Origin: Ferruginibacter sp.
GTDB taxonomy: Bacteria > Bacteroidota > Bacteroidia > Chitinophagales > Chitinophagaceae
Direction: 5' to 3'
Assembly (NCBI GenBank): GCA_025963635.1
Contig: JAOQAK010000046.1
Location: 1 to 50,971, forward strand
Length of the DNA stretch: 50,971 nucleotides
Position numbers and translations under genes: made by a program. This document shows positions 25,809 to 35,390 of this stretch, in pieces; position 1 is the first letter of the stretch; every line of letters starts with the position of its first letter. The notes beneath the pieces were generated by a model. That model did not search any database. It worked only from the letters and a program-made list of their open reading frames with translations, and was not told the origin of the DNA.

Positions 25809-26819
25809 TTGGAAGTAGTACCCAGGATATCGATTGTGACGCCCTCTTTTAACCAGGGTAGATATATTGAGCAAACCATTCAATCGGTGCTCAGCCAAAA
25901 TTATCCAAACCTTGAGTATATTATTATTGATGGGGGAAGTACGGACGATACGTTGGGGATCATTAAAAAATACGAAAAACGTTTAACTTACTGGGTAAGC
26001 GAACCTGACAAAGGGCAAACTGATGCCATCAACAAAGGTTATGAAAAATGTACCGGGGAGATTTTTAACTGGATAAATAGCGACGATTATTATGAGCCGG
26101 ATACGTTCCATAAACTGCTGTCGCACTTTACGGATATGTCTGTGAATGTTGTTTGTGGACGAGAATGGGGGTTTAAGAATGATAATCCTGCGGAAAAGAT
26201 ACTGTCTTCAGGGTCGGTTCTTAAAAAAAATGTTTTTGAATCCATAAGGATAGGCATTATTGATCAGCCATGTACTTTTTTCAGGAAGAAATGTATTGAT
26301 AATTTATTCCCCTTGGATATTTCCCTGAAGTATGTTATGGACAGGCAATTGTGGTGGGCTTATTTGTTAAAATATGATCAGGGTAACATAAAACAAACGG
26401 GCGATGTATTTACGAATTTCAGACTGCATTCCCGCTCTAAATCTGTATTGGAAGGAGAAATGTTTGAGGAGGAATTTGACCGTTTGAAACTAACGCTTTT
26501 TCGCCAATTGCAGCTACCGGTTATTATAGAAAAACAATTGCATCAAAATATTGCTCCTTTGAACAGTTCATGGCAAATACGAGTGGAGCCGGTAGATTTA
26601 ATCTCCGCTTCCTTTGCTTCCTTTTATGCCCAGGCGAATTATGTAAAAAATGATATACGATCTGTTTCAACACTAATGCAATTAGTAAGGAAATGGAAGA
26701 ACTGGTCTATGGACAAAAAAGAATGGAAGCTTTGGCTGGTAAGTTCTATTTTGCCAGCTTCATTAGTAGCTAAAGCAAAACAAATTAAAAGCAAGCTTTC
26801 GTTTGGGTATTGCTTTTGA
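25809..26819 (+). CDS. GT2-family glycosyltransferase
   Basis: This 336-residue GT-A protein starts MEVVPRISIVTPSFNQGRYI, with IIDGGSTDDTLGII, WVSEPDKGQTDAINKGY and a DxD-region FNWINSDDYYEPDTF. The SEPDKGQ..A.N.G pattern is typical of WcaA-like GT2 enzymes. The start is TTG, two bases after the FkbM stop. A later GTG would remove the first beta-strand. A 159-bp gap with no gene follows. Confidence 0.92.
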   Translation: MEVVPRISIVTPSFNQGRYIEQTIQSVLSQNYPNLEYIIIDGGSTDDTLGIIKKYEKRLTYWVSEPDKGQTDAINKGYEKCTGEIFNWINSDDYYEPDTFHKLLSHFTDMSVNVVCGREWGFKNDNPAEKILSSGSVLKKNVFESIRIGIIDQPCTFFRKKCIDNLFPLDISLKYVMDRQLWWAYLLKYDQGNIKQTGDVFTNFRLHSRSKSVLEGEMFEEEFDRLKLTLFRQLQLPVIIEKQLHQNIAPLNSSWQIRVEPVDLISASFASFYAQANYVKNDIRSVSTLMQLVRKWKNWSMDKKEWKLWLVSSILPASLVAKAKQIKSKLSFGYCF

Positions 26820-26978
26820 ATCCCTACGGATTTCCACAATACCGCATTAGAGGGATAGGTAAACCATGCTCAGGTGCCCATATGGTTTGCGATATTAACA
26901 ACGAACATAATGCCGGTTTGAATATCGATAATTGAATTAATTACATTTAGACCTGTGGCAAACGATAAATAAAATAAA

Positions 26979-27701
26979 ATGGGTATGAATTTTAAAGAGG
27001 TTGAAACGCTGCCGTTATATTGGGAAATGGTGAATGCAGAAAAAATTGCTCTCTTGAATTTACTCAATGAAGTAAAACCGCATATATCGATAGAAATTGG
27101 AACCAAAAAAGGAGGGAGCTTACAATTGATATCTAAGTTGAGTAAACAGGTATATAGTCTTGATATTGACCCATCTGTTTTGGAACTTCGAGCATTATTC
27201 CCGGCGGTAAATTTTATTGTGGGGGATTCAAAAAAAACTTTGCCTGCGCTACTAACTAAATTACTCCAAGATGGCGAGCAGCCCGATTTTATTTTAATTG
27301 ACGGAGATCATTCAATGGAAGGCGTGAAATCTGATATTGAAAATATTCTCACTCAAAATATATCCAAACCACTGGCAGTTATCATGCATGATAGTTTCAA
27401 CCCGGAATGCAGATTGGGTATGTTATCGGCAGATTACAGCAGAAATAGAAATGTGACTTCTGTTGAAATAGATTTTGTCCAGGGAATTTATTCGCCTACT
27501 GAATTGGCAAAAGGAGAAATGTGGGGAGGATTTGGAAGAATACTCTTTAACGCAGAAGTTCAAAGGCAGGAGCCATTGGTTAAACAATCAAGCCAGTATT
27601 CATTTGAAAAGATGTATAGCGTTTCAAGACATTTTTGGCTCAGGCAGCAGAATTTTACCGGCAGGATAAAATCCTTTATTTTCCGGAAGTATTACTCTTA
27701 A
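26979..27701 (+). CDS. Class I SAM-dependent methyltransferase (CmcI/Methyltransf_24-like)
   Basis: This 240-residue protein has ISIEIGTKKGGSLQLIS as motif I (about 35-51), VYSLDIDPSV as the acidic strand binding the SAM ribose, then DFILIDGDHSMEGVKSDIE and PLAVIMHDS. These match the small methyltransferases often called cephalosporin hydroxylase-like in polysaccharide clusters. It is separated from its neighbours by 159 and 78 bp. The sugar target is unknown. Confidence 0.82.
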   Translation: MGMNFKEVETLPLYWEMVNAEKIALLNLLNEVKPHISIEIGTKKGGSLQLISKLSKQVYSLDIDPSVLELRALFPAVNFIVGDSKKTLPALLTKLLQDGEQPDFILIDGDHSMEGVKSDIENILTQNISKPLAVIMHDSFNPECRLGMLSADYSRNRNVTSVEIDFVQGIYSPTELAKGEMWGGFGRILFNAEVQRQEPLVKQSSQYSFEKMYSVSRHFWLRQQNFTGRIKSFIFRKYYS

Positions 27702-27779
27702 GTATAACTTCGTTTCCGCTCATCAGCACTGTTTCCTTTCATTATTTAAAACTCTAAGCGCAGACAGACAGAAGACTTT

Positions 27780-29021
27780 ATGCGAATTGCACTAATTAGT
27801 TTCGAATTCCCTCCTGACACAGGCAAAGGCGGCATTGGGACCTATACTGCCCAGGTTGCATCACTGCTTGAATTCATGGATGTGGAGGTGCATGTATTTG
27901 CTGGCACTGGGCTGGAAACTTATTCCAGCGAAGAAAATGGATATCACGTACACAGGATTCATTCATCAGACGGGTATAGTTTTAAAAAACTGGTAGCACC
28001 CTATTTCAGGGCAGCGCATGAAAGTCATCCCTTCGATATTATAGAATGCCCTGAAATAAACAGCAATGCCTTGTATATCCGGGAGCAATTTCCCGGGGTG
28101 CCGCTTGTAGTGCGTCTGCACGCTCCGGATTACCTGGTGGAGTCTTTAAAAAAAACATACTATTCCTTTTTTACTAAGCTCAGGTTTGTGCTGGGCGCTT
28201 TGCGGCGGGGGAAAATTGATTTGGGCTTTTGGCGCAATTATAAGTATAAAGCTGACCCCGATTATCAATTTACGTTCTCTGCAGATGCAATAAGTACACC
28301 ATCCACAACAATGAAGAATTGGGCAGTAAATAAGTGGAAGATTGAACCGCGAAAGGTTACCATATTGCAAAACCCCTTTATGCCATCGCATGCACTCCTG
28401 GAGATACCTGCGGGAAAACACAATGAAAGCCAGCAGGTGTTATTTTTTGGCCGGCTTAATGTGTTGAAGGGACTGGTAAACGCCACATACGCAATGAAAC
28501 GGATTTTGCAGGATTATCCCCGATGTCATTTCCATGTGGTGGGAAACGATGCTGCAGGCCCGGAGCCTGGCACCGCCATGAAGCAGTGGATGCTGCAGCA
28601 ATTGAACGGGAGCATTAGCCGGGTCCATTTTTATGAAGGATTTGACTACGAAAAGCTGCCGGGTATTCTTGGTAAGGCTTCCATTGTTTTATTGCCCAGC
28701 CTGTTTGAGAGCTTTTCATATACATGTGCAGAAGCTATGGCGGCCGGCAAAGCGGTTATCGGAAGCAAAAATACCGGCATGGAAGACCTGATTGAAAACG
28801 GTAAAACTGGTATACTGATAAATCCTTACAGTGTGCGACAAATTTATAATTCACTTGAACACCTGCTCAACAAACCGGGCCTTTGCGCAGAAATGGGGCA
28901 GGCAGCAAGGGAAGCGATTCAAACCCTGAGGAATGCAGAAGCATTGGGTAATGCGATATTAAATTTTTACAGCACTACGATTGAAAAAGCAGGTGATAAA
29001 AGCTATTCATTTTCTCAATAG
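27780..29021 (+). CDS. GT4-family glycosyltransferase
   Basis: This 413-residue GT-B protein has the N-terminal PPDTGKGGIGTYTAQVASLL loop, a donor domain with VLFFGRLNVLKGLVNATYAM and HVVGNDAAGPEPGT, and a complete EX7E motif, ESFSYTCAE, in LFESFSYTCAEAMAAGKAVI. The 3' end overlaps the next GT by 41 bases. Linkage and sugar are not predictable from sequence. Confidence 0.92.
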   Translation: MRIALISFEFPPDTGKGGIGTYTAQVASLLEFMDVEVHVFAGTGLETYSSEENGYHVHRIHSSDGYSFKKLVAPYFRAAHESHPFDIIECPEINSNALYIREQFPGVPLVVRLHAPDYLVESLKKTYYSFFTKLRFVLGALRRGKIDLGFWRNYKYKADPDYQFTFSADAISTPSTTMKNWAVNKWKIEPRKVTILQNPFMPSHALLEIPAGKHNESQQVLFFGRLNVLKGLVNATYAMKRILQDYPRCHFHVVGNDAAGPEPGTAMKQWMLQQLNGSISRVHFYEGFDYEKLPGILGKASIVLLPSLFESFSYTCAEAMAAGKAVIGSKNTGMEDLIENGKTGILINPYSVRQIYNSLEHLLNKPGLCAEMGQAAREAIQTLRNAEALGNAILNFYSTTIEKAGDKSYSFSQ

Positions 29022-30174
29022 CGGCGGCGGAGGCACTTTAAGTGTTGTACAAAACATCCTTCGCTTCAGCAAAAGCGAGGAAGTGGAACATCATGTTATC
29101 TACACGATTAACAAAGCCATAACGCCAGAATTCGAACCACTCAACCTTGCAGGTGCTGCAGGTGAGCAGGTTTTCTTTTACTCTGCGAACTGGAATTTTT
29201 ATTATACTTGCAGGCGGCTGGCACTCCTGCTTCCGTCATCGGATGCTGTACTGGTGGCGCACGACTGGCTTGAACTGGGGATGGCCAGTATGCTCGGACT
29301 GCCTAATCCGGTTGTGCAGTTTTTACATGGAGATTTTTATTACTACTACGATCTTGCAGCCAAACATAAAAACGCAATTGATCGGTTTATTGTTGTAAGC
29401 CCGGTGATTGAAAGAACATTGAAAGAAAAACTTGTTGAAAGATCTGGCGATGTAAAATATTGCAGGTTCCCGGTGCCTGAATTGAAGAGTAGTACAAATA
29501 GCCATAGTCCGTTGCGGATTGTATACTGTGTGAAGAACCTGCTTGATGAAAGAAAGCAGTTTCAAATAATACCTGCAATTAACAAATGGTTGAAAAAATT
29601 TGATATGATTGCGGAATGGACAATAGTTGGTCAAGGAATTCCTGAGCGTGAATTGAAACTACTTATGGGCCAGCACGAATATATGCATTGTTATCAATCG
29701 CTGCACAATGACGAGGTTCTTACTCTGTTACAGCACCAGGACCTCTTCATTTTGCCTTCACTTTCAGAAGGATTTCCAGTGTCAGTTGTTGAAGCAATGA
29801 AGGGTGGAGCCGTGCCCTTGATTCGAAATTGGAATGGTGCCACGAGTGAACTGGTGAGAGATGCTGAAACAGGATATTGTTTTCAAGAGAACGACCCTAA
29901 AATTTATGCAGAACGCATTGTTTACCTAAACGAAAACCGCGAAATTCTGAAACAAATGTCTTTGTTAGCCGTAGAATCAGCAAAGACATTATTTGAGCCA
30001 ATAAATAATACTTCCGTTATAGAAAATGTATTTCAGGAAGCCGCCCGTGATTGTTTAACGGGAAAACATCCGCAGAGACTATATGGTTCCCGACTTGATC
30101 AAAAATGGATTCCCAATATGATAACTTCTGGCATAAGAAATCTGGCTGGAAATAGAAAGCACAATCCAATTTGA
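28981..30174 (+). CDS. GT4-family glycosyltransferase
   Basis: This 397-residue GT-B protein starts from TTG with KKQVIKAIHFLNSGGGGTLS, containing the Gly-rich acceptor loop. The donor domain includes EWTIVGQGIPERELK and EX7E as EGFPVSVVE in LSEGFPVSVVEAMKGGAV. It overlaps the upstream GT4 by 41 bases and the downstream fucosyltransferase by 4 bases, a tightly coupled trio. No ATG exists before the first strand, so TTG is the most likely start. Confidence 0.9.
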   Translation: MKKQVIKAIHFLNSGGGGTLSVVQNILRFSKSEEVEHHVIYTINKAITPEFEPLNLAGAAGEQVFFYSANWNFYYTCRRLALLLPSSDAVLVAHDWLELGMASMLGLPNPVVQFLHGDFYYYYDLAAKHKNAIDRFIVVSPVIERTLKEKLVERSGDVKYCRFPVPELKSSTNSHSPLRIVYCVKNLLDERKQFQIIPAINKWLKKFDMIAEWTIVGQGIPERELKLLMGQHEYMHCYQSLHNDEVLTLLQHQDLFILPSLSEGFPVSVVEAMKGGAVPLIRNWNGATSELVRDAETGYCFQENDPKIYAERIVYLNENREILKQMSLLAVESAKTLFEPINNTSVIENVFQEAARDCLTGKHPQRLYGSRLDQKWIPNMITSGIRNLAGNRKHNPI

Positions 30175-31145
30175 AAAGCATAAAACTAAAGTTTGTTGAT
30201 TTCTGGTACGGCTTTAACCCCGAAGATAATTATTTTTATAAGCTCCTTTCCGAAAAATTCATAATTGAATTTTCAGAAAAACCTGACATCATTATTTACT
30301 CATGTTATGGCAGAGAGTATCTGAAATATCACTGTATCAGAATATTTTATGCTTCTGAAAATATCCGGCCTGATTTTTCAGGTTGCGATTATGCTATAAC
30401 TTTCGACTATTCTAACCATCCAAGGCATTACCGTCTTCCACTGTATGCTATCTACATTGATCAAATTGCAGAATTGAATTGGTTTAATAAAAGGCTTACT
30501 AGAGATGAAGCGCAGGAAATCTGGAGAGGCAAATCGAAATTTTGCTGTATGGTGGTTTCAAACGGCCAATCAAAAAAAAGGCTTGAGTTCTTTAAAAGGC
30601 TTTCAACATACAGGCAGGTAGATTCAGGAGGCCGCGTATTAAACAACATTGGAGGGCCGGTAGCTGACAAAATGAAATTTATCAGGGATTATCGCTTTGT
30701 CATTTCTTTCGAGAATTCAAGTTACCCCGGATATACAACGGAAAAAATCATTGAACCCTTAATGGGGGACTGCATTCCTCTTTATTGGGGTGATCCGCTT
30801 GTAAATACCGAATTCAATAAAGGCTGTTTTCTGCAACTGACAGATGATAAAACAGAAGAACAGTTTATTAGGGAGATAATGGCAATAGATCAAAATGAAG
30901 AAAAAGCAATTGATATAATATATGCGCCGAAATTTGCAGGAAATAGAATTCCTGATTCAATAATAAAAGAAAATTTGATGCAGTTTTTTAACAAAATATT
31001 TAACGATATCGGCGTTCAAAGGCCTGTTGCGAATACCGCAAAAGGAAAATTACATAAGTGCCAAGTAACGGCAAGTTACTATATAAAAAGAGTTGAAGAT
31101 GTGGCCAAAAATGCTTTGATGCTTGCAAACATTAAGAAGAAATAA
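30171..31145 (+). CDS. GT10-family alpha-1,3/1,4-fucosyltransferase
   Basis: This 324-residue enzyme transfers L-fucose from GDP-fucose, typically alpha-1,3 to GlcNAc or glucose. The N-terminal half shows PDIIIYSCYGREYLKYHCIRIFYASENIRPDFSGCDYAI split by short loops. The diagnostic donor-binding motif is FENSSYPGYTTEKIIEPLMG (about 179-198), followed by CIPLYWGDP. Length is typical of bacterial GT10. The start is TTG within a 4-base overlap with the previous GT4. It is the second fucosyltransferase in the locus and should use the GDP-fucose made by fcl. Confidence 0.92.
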   Translation: MKSIKLKFVDFWYGFNPEDNYFYKLLSEKFIIEFSEKPDIIIYSCYGREYLKYHCIRIFYASENIRPDFSGCDYAITFDYSNHPRHYRLPLYAIYIDQIAELNWFNKRLTRDEAQEIWRGKSKFCCMVVSNGQSKKRLEFFKRLSTYRQVDSGGRVLNNIGGPVADKMKFIRDYRFVISFENSSYPGYTTEKIIEPLMGDCIPLYWGDPLVNTEFNKGCFLQLTDDKTEEQFIREIMAIDQNEEKAIDIIYAPKFAGNRIPDSIIKENLMQFFNKIFNDIGVQRPVANTAKGKLHKCQVTASYYIKRVEDVAKNALMLANIKKK

Positions 31146-32238
31146 TGTTCTTAACTCTTTATTTCAATTCTTGAGGTATTCATCTGCAGTAACAGGTCTA
31201 CGTTTTGTTGCGATTGCGATGGTATTACTGGAGCATTTTGCCAGTTTTATTGGATATCCAATTTCCTCAGGATTTTTCGGTGTAAACCTGTTTTTCGTGT
31301 TAAGTGGTTTTCTGATCACATCAATTTTAGTGAGTCAGCAAGATGTGTCTCCATTGAAAACTTACCTTAATTTTTTAGCTAGGAGAGGCTTGAGGATTTT
31401 TCCTATTTACTATATTACAATAGTAGTTCTTGTTATTATCAATGCGCCATTTATATTTCAACGGTGGCCTTATCTGGTTACATACGCTTATAATTATCAA
31501 CTTGCCTATCTAAACTTTCCCAGTGAACCATATCGTCCTATGTGGAGTTTATGCGTTGAAGAACAATTTTATTCTTCTTCCCTATTATTGCAATTACTTT
31601 AAGGAAGCGGGGGCGGAGTTTAATTGCTGTTTGCTGTATGCTTATCAGTATTGGAATTTTGCAATTGTTCTTTGCTGTGTTGGCACCGTCTGGCTACAAT
31701 TATGTTAGCCTCGTTACACATATGATTCCGCTTGCACTAGGTGCGATAGGAGCGATGATTTCTAATGAAAAATTTTTTCGTTAAAAGGCTTTTTAATAAT
31801 TATTTGATAGAAATATTCGCCATTGTGCTGATAGTCATTTCTATGTATTTTTTTAAATACCAATCTCAAATGATAACATTTAGCGGATTGAACCTGTATT
31901 TAGTAATTAAGGCTTATCATTTTAGATTTTCAATCGGGTGGATAAACAGCTTTATGACCAGAAAGATAGTTGTGCTGCTGGGCCAAATTTCATATGGAAT
32001 TTACCTTTACCATAATCTCGTGCAATTCTACTTCACGAAATATATTTTTGATCCAATATGGAGCAAGATAGCTTTTGAAAGTTTTGGCGTTTTCTCTTTT
32101 CTTGAATTCCATTCCTGGGTTGTTAAGCTGCCATTGTACTCTCTTATTTCATTCGTCCTGGCTTATTATTCCTATAAAATCCTTGAGCAGCCCATTCTGA
32201 AACGAAAAGATCGTTATTTTAAATCAACAGCTGTATAA
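31123..32238 (+). pseudogene. Acyltransferase-3 (OafA/YrhL-type), disrupted by two compensating frameshifts
   Basis: A multi-pass O-acyltransferase that would acetylate the glycan. Frame 1 (31123 to about 31570) gives TGLRFVAIAMVLLEHFASF, FFGVNLFFVLSGFLIT and the diagnostic WSLCVEEQFY. A missing base near 31571-31580 then moves the reading to another frame (IAITLRKRGRSLIAV to ALGAIGAMISNEKFF). An extra T in the T6 run at 31773-31778 returns it to the original frame, which continues to a C-terminal ILEQPILKRK typical of the family. Both junctions are exact when one base is added or removed. It is either a pseudogene or contains two sequencing errors. Confidence 0.85.
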
Positions 32239-32240
32239 AA

Positions 32241-32833
32241 TATCTATTCACTAAAATACTCCTGAAAATCTGGTGGATTTTAAGGAAGAAAGTGAACATT
32301 CCGGAATATTATTGAAAAATTGCAAACCATGGATGCGCTATGGCAAGCAAATCAACTCAAAATAATGGTAGAAACAGGAACTTTTCTGGGCGATACTGTT
32401 GAATGCTTTCGTGAAAAATTTGACAAAATCATTACAGTAGAACTGAGTGAGGAATTAGCCACCAAAGCAAAGGCGAGGTTTGCCGATGATCCGAAAATTT
32501 CAATACTCCAGGGAGACAGTGACGTGATTTTAGCACAACTGCTGAAAGACATGCAAGAGCCGGTTTTGTTTTGGCTGGATGGTCACTACTCTTCAGGAAT
32601 TTTCATAGGCGATGAATTTATCAAAACAGCAAAGGGTGAAAAAATACACCTATTATAAAAGAGCTGGATATTATTTTGGAATCCGGTCTGCAATCAGTTA
32701 TCCTGATAGACGATGCCAGGCTTTTTACCGGTAAGGACGCCTACCCAATCATTGACCAGAAAAACGGCAGGTAAAGCGCTATCTTAATGATGCCCTTGTT
32801 TTTGTGAGGAAAGACATTATTCACATTATTTAA
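32241..32833 (+). pseudogene. Class I SAM methyltransferase, disrupted by three apparent frameshifts
   Basis: Homology-like segments lie in three frames. An N-terminal piece (FTKILLKIWWILRKKVNIPEYY in the DNA, ending near 32312) needs one T removed to continue into EKLQTMDALW. The middle piece has IMVETGTFLGDT, IITVELSEELATKAK and VLFWLDGHYSSG, and ends at an A6 run (32639-32644). One more A is needed there to join TPIIKELDIILE and VILIDDARLFTG. One more base near 32770 joins a C-terminal RYLNDALVFVRKDIIHII. No clear start codon is seen. The family is the ETGT-type methyltransferases common in polysaccharide loci. Confidence 0.75.
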
Positions 32834-32839
32834 GCTTAC

Positions 32840-33556
32840 ATGAGCACATTCTTCTGGAAACTACAATACCACACAAAAAGGATATTGTTTGAGCAATATG
32901 GGTTACCGCCTGTAGTTAATGAACATATCTCCAAAGCGGTGCTGAAAAAATACCTGCGACGCAACCCTGTTGTTATCGATTGCGGGGCGCACGATGGATC
33001 GGATTCGGTAAGCCTGGCCAAACAGTTCAGGTATGGAACCGTACATGCTTTTGAACCGGTGCCAGGCTTGTACAACAGGCTGCAGCAGAATGCTAGAACT
33101 ATTTCAAACATCAGGTGTTATCCCATTGCTTTAGCAGACCAAAATGGCATCCTGGATTTTTATATGAGCGAAGGTGGTTCTGATGCATCAAGTTCGCTTT
33201 TAGAACCCAAAGAACATTTGCATGATCACCCGGATACTTTTTTTTCTAAAACGATGTCAGTGCAGGCAAAAACCCTGGATACGTGGGCAGAAGAAAATAA
33301 CATCCCGAAAGTGGACCTGCTTTGGCTTGACATGCAGGGATTTGAATTCAACATGCTGCAGGCAAGCAAAAAAATAATCGATACTGTTTCTGTTATTCAT
33401 ACAGAAGTAAGCCTAGAAGAAACCTACAAAGACGTTGCACTATTTAATGAGTACCGGGCTTTCCTGGAATCAAAAGGATTTGTGTTGCAGATAGAAGCCA
33501 TCCCCCAGGGCTGGAACATGGGCAATGCATTATTTGTACGAAAAAAACAAAGGTAA
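32840..33556 (+). CDS. FkbM-family methyltransferase
   Basis: This 238-residue SAM-dependent methyltransferase shows PVVIDCGAHDGSDSVSLA (motif I, about 38-55), VHAFEPVPGLYNRL and VDLLWLDMQGFEFNMLQAS, all FkbM hallmarks. It starts 6 bases after the frameshifted methyltransferase, and its own frame is intact. This is the third FkbM gene, so several distinct O-methylations of the same glycan are plausible. Confidence 0.92.
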   Translation: MSTFFWKLQYHTKRILFEQYGLPPVVNEHISKAVLKKYLRRNPVVIDCGAHDGSDSVSLAKQFRYGTVHAFEPVPGLYNRLQQNARTISNIRCYPIALADQNGILDFYMSEGGSDASSSLLEPKEHLHDHPDTFFSKTMSVQAKTLDTWAEENNIPKVDLLWLDMQGFEFNMLQASKKIIDTVSVIHTEVSLEETYKDVALFNEYRAFLESKGFVLQIEAIPQGWNMGNALFVRKKQR

Positions 33557-33562
33557 GTGCTC

Positions 33563-34426
33563 ATGGAAATTCCATTGGTAAGTGTTTTAATGACGGCCTA
33601 CAACAGGGAAAAATTTATTAGCGAAGCTATAGAGAGTGTGCTTGCCTCTACTTATTCCAATTTCGAATTGATAATTGTGGATGATTGCTCTGTTGATAAT
33701 ACCCTTGCCATCGTTAAAAAGATGGCGGCCCTTGATAGCCGGATAAAATTTTATATCAACGAAAAAAACCTGGGCGACTACCCCAACAGGAACAGGGCCG
33801 CGAGCTATGCGGTTGGTAAATACCTGAAGTATGTGGATGCCGATGATCAGATTAAAACAGATGGCCTGGCTTATTGTGTGGGTGCAATGGAAGCCGCTCC
33901 GCACGCCGGCCTGGGTATGTTGCAATTACCTGTAGATGAAAGCAAGGACATACAATACCTGGAGCCGGGGGAAGTTGTAAAAAAACATTTTTTTGTTCAG
34001 CAATGCCTTACCATCAGCCCTTCTGGTACCATCATACGCAACGATCTTTTTAAAAAACTAAGGGGATTCGATACCAGGTTTGGTGTGGCTTCTGATATGT
34101 ACTTCAACCTGAAATATGCATCAGTTGCCCCGGTAATTTTTTTGCCAAAAGTGTTCTTTTTCTATCGAAGGCACGAGGGCCAGGAAATAAATAATCCATT
34201 CAGTTATCTTAAGTTTGGTTACCTCTATCAAAGAGAGATTTTTGCCGAACAACTGTTACCGTTGCCGTCAGAAAAAATTCAATTTTTAAAGAAGAAAAAT
34301 GTGAAAAGGTTTGCCGTCAATTATTTTAGAACCATATTGAAAAGTACTAACAGGCAGCAGGTAAAAGGGTTGCTGAAAGAACTATCGTTAAATGAGTTTG
34401 ACTTAGTGAAGAGCCTTTTTTATTAA
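33563..34426 (+). CDS. GT2-family glycosyltransferase
   Basis: This 287-residue GT-A enzyme starts MEIPLVSVLMTAYNREKFI, with IIVDDCSVDNTLAIV and the DxD region LKYVDADDQIKTDGL. The ATG at 33563 was preferred over a GTG two codons earlier. SDMYFNLKYAS fits the acceptor-side Asp motif. It is nearly contiguous with the FkbM gene upstream. Confidence 0.92.
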   Translation: MEIPLVSVLMTAYNREKFISEAIESVLASTYSNFELIIVDDCSVDNTLAIVKKMAALDSRIKFYINEKNLGDYPNRNRAASYAVGKYLKYVDADDQIKTDGLAYCVGAMEAAPHAGLGMLQLPVDESKDIQYLEPGEVVKKHFFVQQCLTISPSGTIIRNDLFKKLRGFDTRFGVASDMYFNLKYASVAPVIFLPKVFFFYRRHEGQEINNPFSYLKFGYLYQREIFAEQLLPLPSEKIQFLKKKNVKRFAVNYFRTILKSTNRQQVKGLLKELSLNEFDLVKSLFY

Positions 34427-34447
34427 ACTTTTCGTTTAGGTACATGC

Positions 34448-35362
34448 ATGAAAAAAGAGGTCAGCATACTATCAATTGTCTGCAATCACGAAAAGTATCT
34501 GCACGAATTTTTTAATGGGATACTTTCGCAAAAATTAGCCGAAAGTTTTGAACTGATAGTAGGTGTTGATAAATGTACGGATCAATCGAAAGCGATTTGC
34601 CTGCAATACCAGCAACAATATCCCGGGCTGGTAAAAGTGATTGTGCACCAGGAGCTTGCAGGTATGTTTAATAACTTTTTATCCGTATACCAGCAGTGTA
34701 CCGGTAAGTATATCGCTATTTGTGAAGGGGATGATTATTGGACTGATGAATTTAAATTGCAAAAACAGTTAGCCGCGTTGCGGCAAAACCAGGATGCAGT
34801 ACTATGTTTTACGGACATCAAAATATTTGACGATGATTTAAAAAGCTATCATCCCAATTGGGCGACCATAAAGAAAAATGTTTTTACAATAGATGACCTT
34901 ATTGAAGGCAATATGATTGCTACTTGCACGGTATTATTTAGGAACATTCTTACGGAGCCTTTCAGTGAAGCATTTACCAGGCTTCCGATGGTGGATTGGC
35001 CTTTGTTTGTTAATCTTGCCAGGCATGGCAAGGCCATTTACCTGCAGGATACAACAGCAGTATACCGGAGAAATTCGCTGAGCATCTTTGCCAAAAATCC
35101 TATCCTGCAACAGTTGCAAAAGAAAGAAGAAGTGTATCAATATTTTTTACAGGAGCCGCTACTGGCATGCCGCAAAAAGAAAATAGAGAAAGCCTATTAT
35201 TTAAATTTGTATGCAATTGCAGTAAGGCTTTCTGAAACCAATCGCAATAAGCGGGCAAACTTCAATAAAATAATAAAACATGCGCTGCTGCATGCGAACC
35301 CGGCGCTGTTGTTCAAATCTTTTGTCCGGAGATTGATAAAATCTCCGGCTATTGTTAACTGA
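34448..35362 (+). CDS. GT2-family glycosyltransferase
   Basis: This 304-residue GT-A enzyme carries SILSIVCNHEKYLHEFFNGI, VGVDKCTDQSKAI and the metal-site segment IAICEGDDYWTDEFKLQKQ, a combination common in capsule GT2 enzymes that act on the second or third sugar. MVDWPLFVNLARHG is the conserved acceptor region, followed by a basic helical tail. The start is ATG, 21 bases after the preceding GT2. Confidence 0.92.
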   Translation: MKKEVSILSIVCNHEKYLHEFFNGILSQKLAESFELIVGVDKCTDQSKAICLQYQQQYPGLVKVIVHQELAGMFNNFLSVYQQCTGKYIAICEGDDYWTDEFKLQKQLAALRQNQDAVLCFTDIKIFDDDLKSYHPNWATIKKNVFTIDDLIEGNMIATCTVLFRNILTEPFSEAFTRLPMVDWPLFVNLARHGKAIYLQDTTAVYRRNSLSIFAKNPILQQLQKKEEVYQYFLQEPLLACRKKKIEKAYYLNLYAIAVRLSETNRNKRANFNKIIKHALLHANPALLFKSFVRRLIKSPAIVN

Positions 35363-35390
35363 TGGCTCAATATCACTTTCAATTACCGGA

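Noticed and set aside
31523..31708. A separate 61-codon frame inside the acyltransferase region
   Set aside because: The family-like sequence continues in a different frame from this one, so this is a chance frame.
35352..35390. Longer TTG start for the GT4 gene
   Set aside because: The added 13 residues are not family-like and overlap the upstream gene; the ATG at 35391 opens directly into the first beta-strand.
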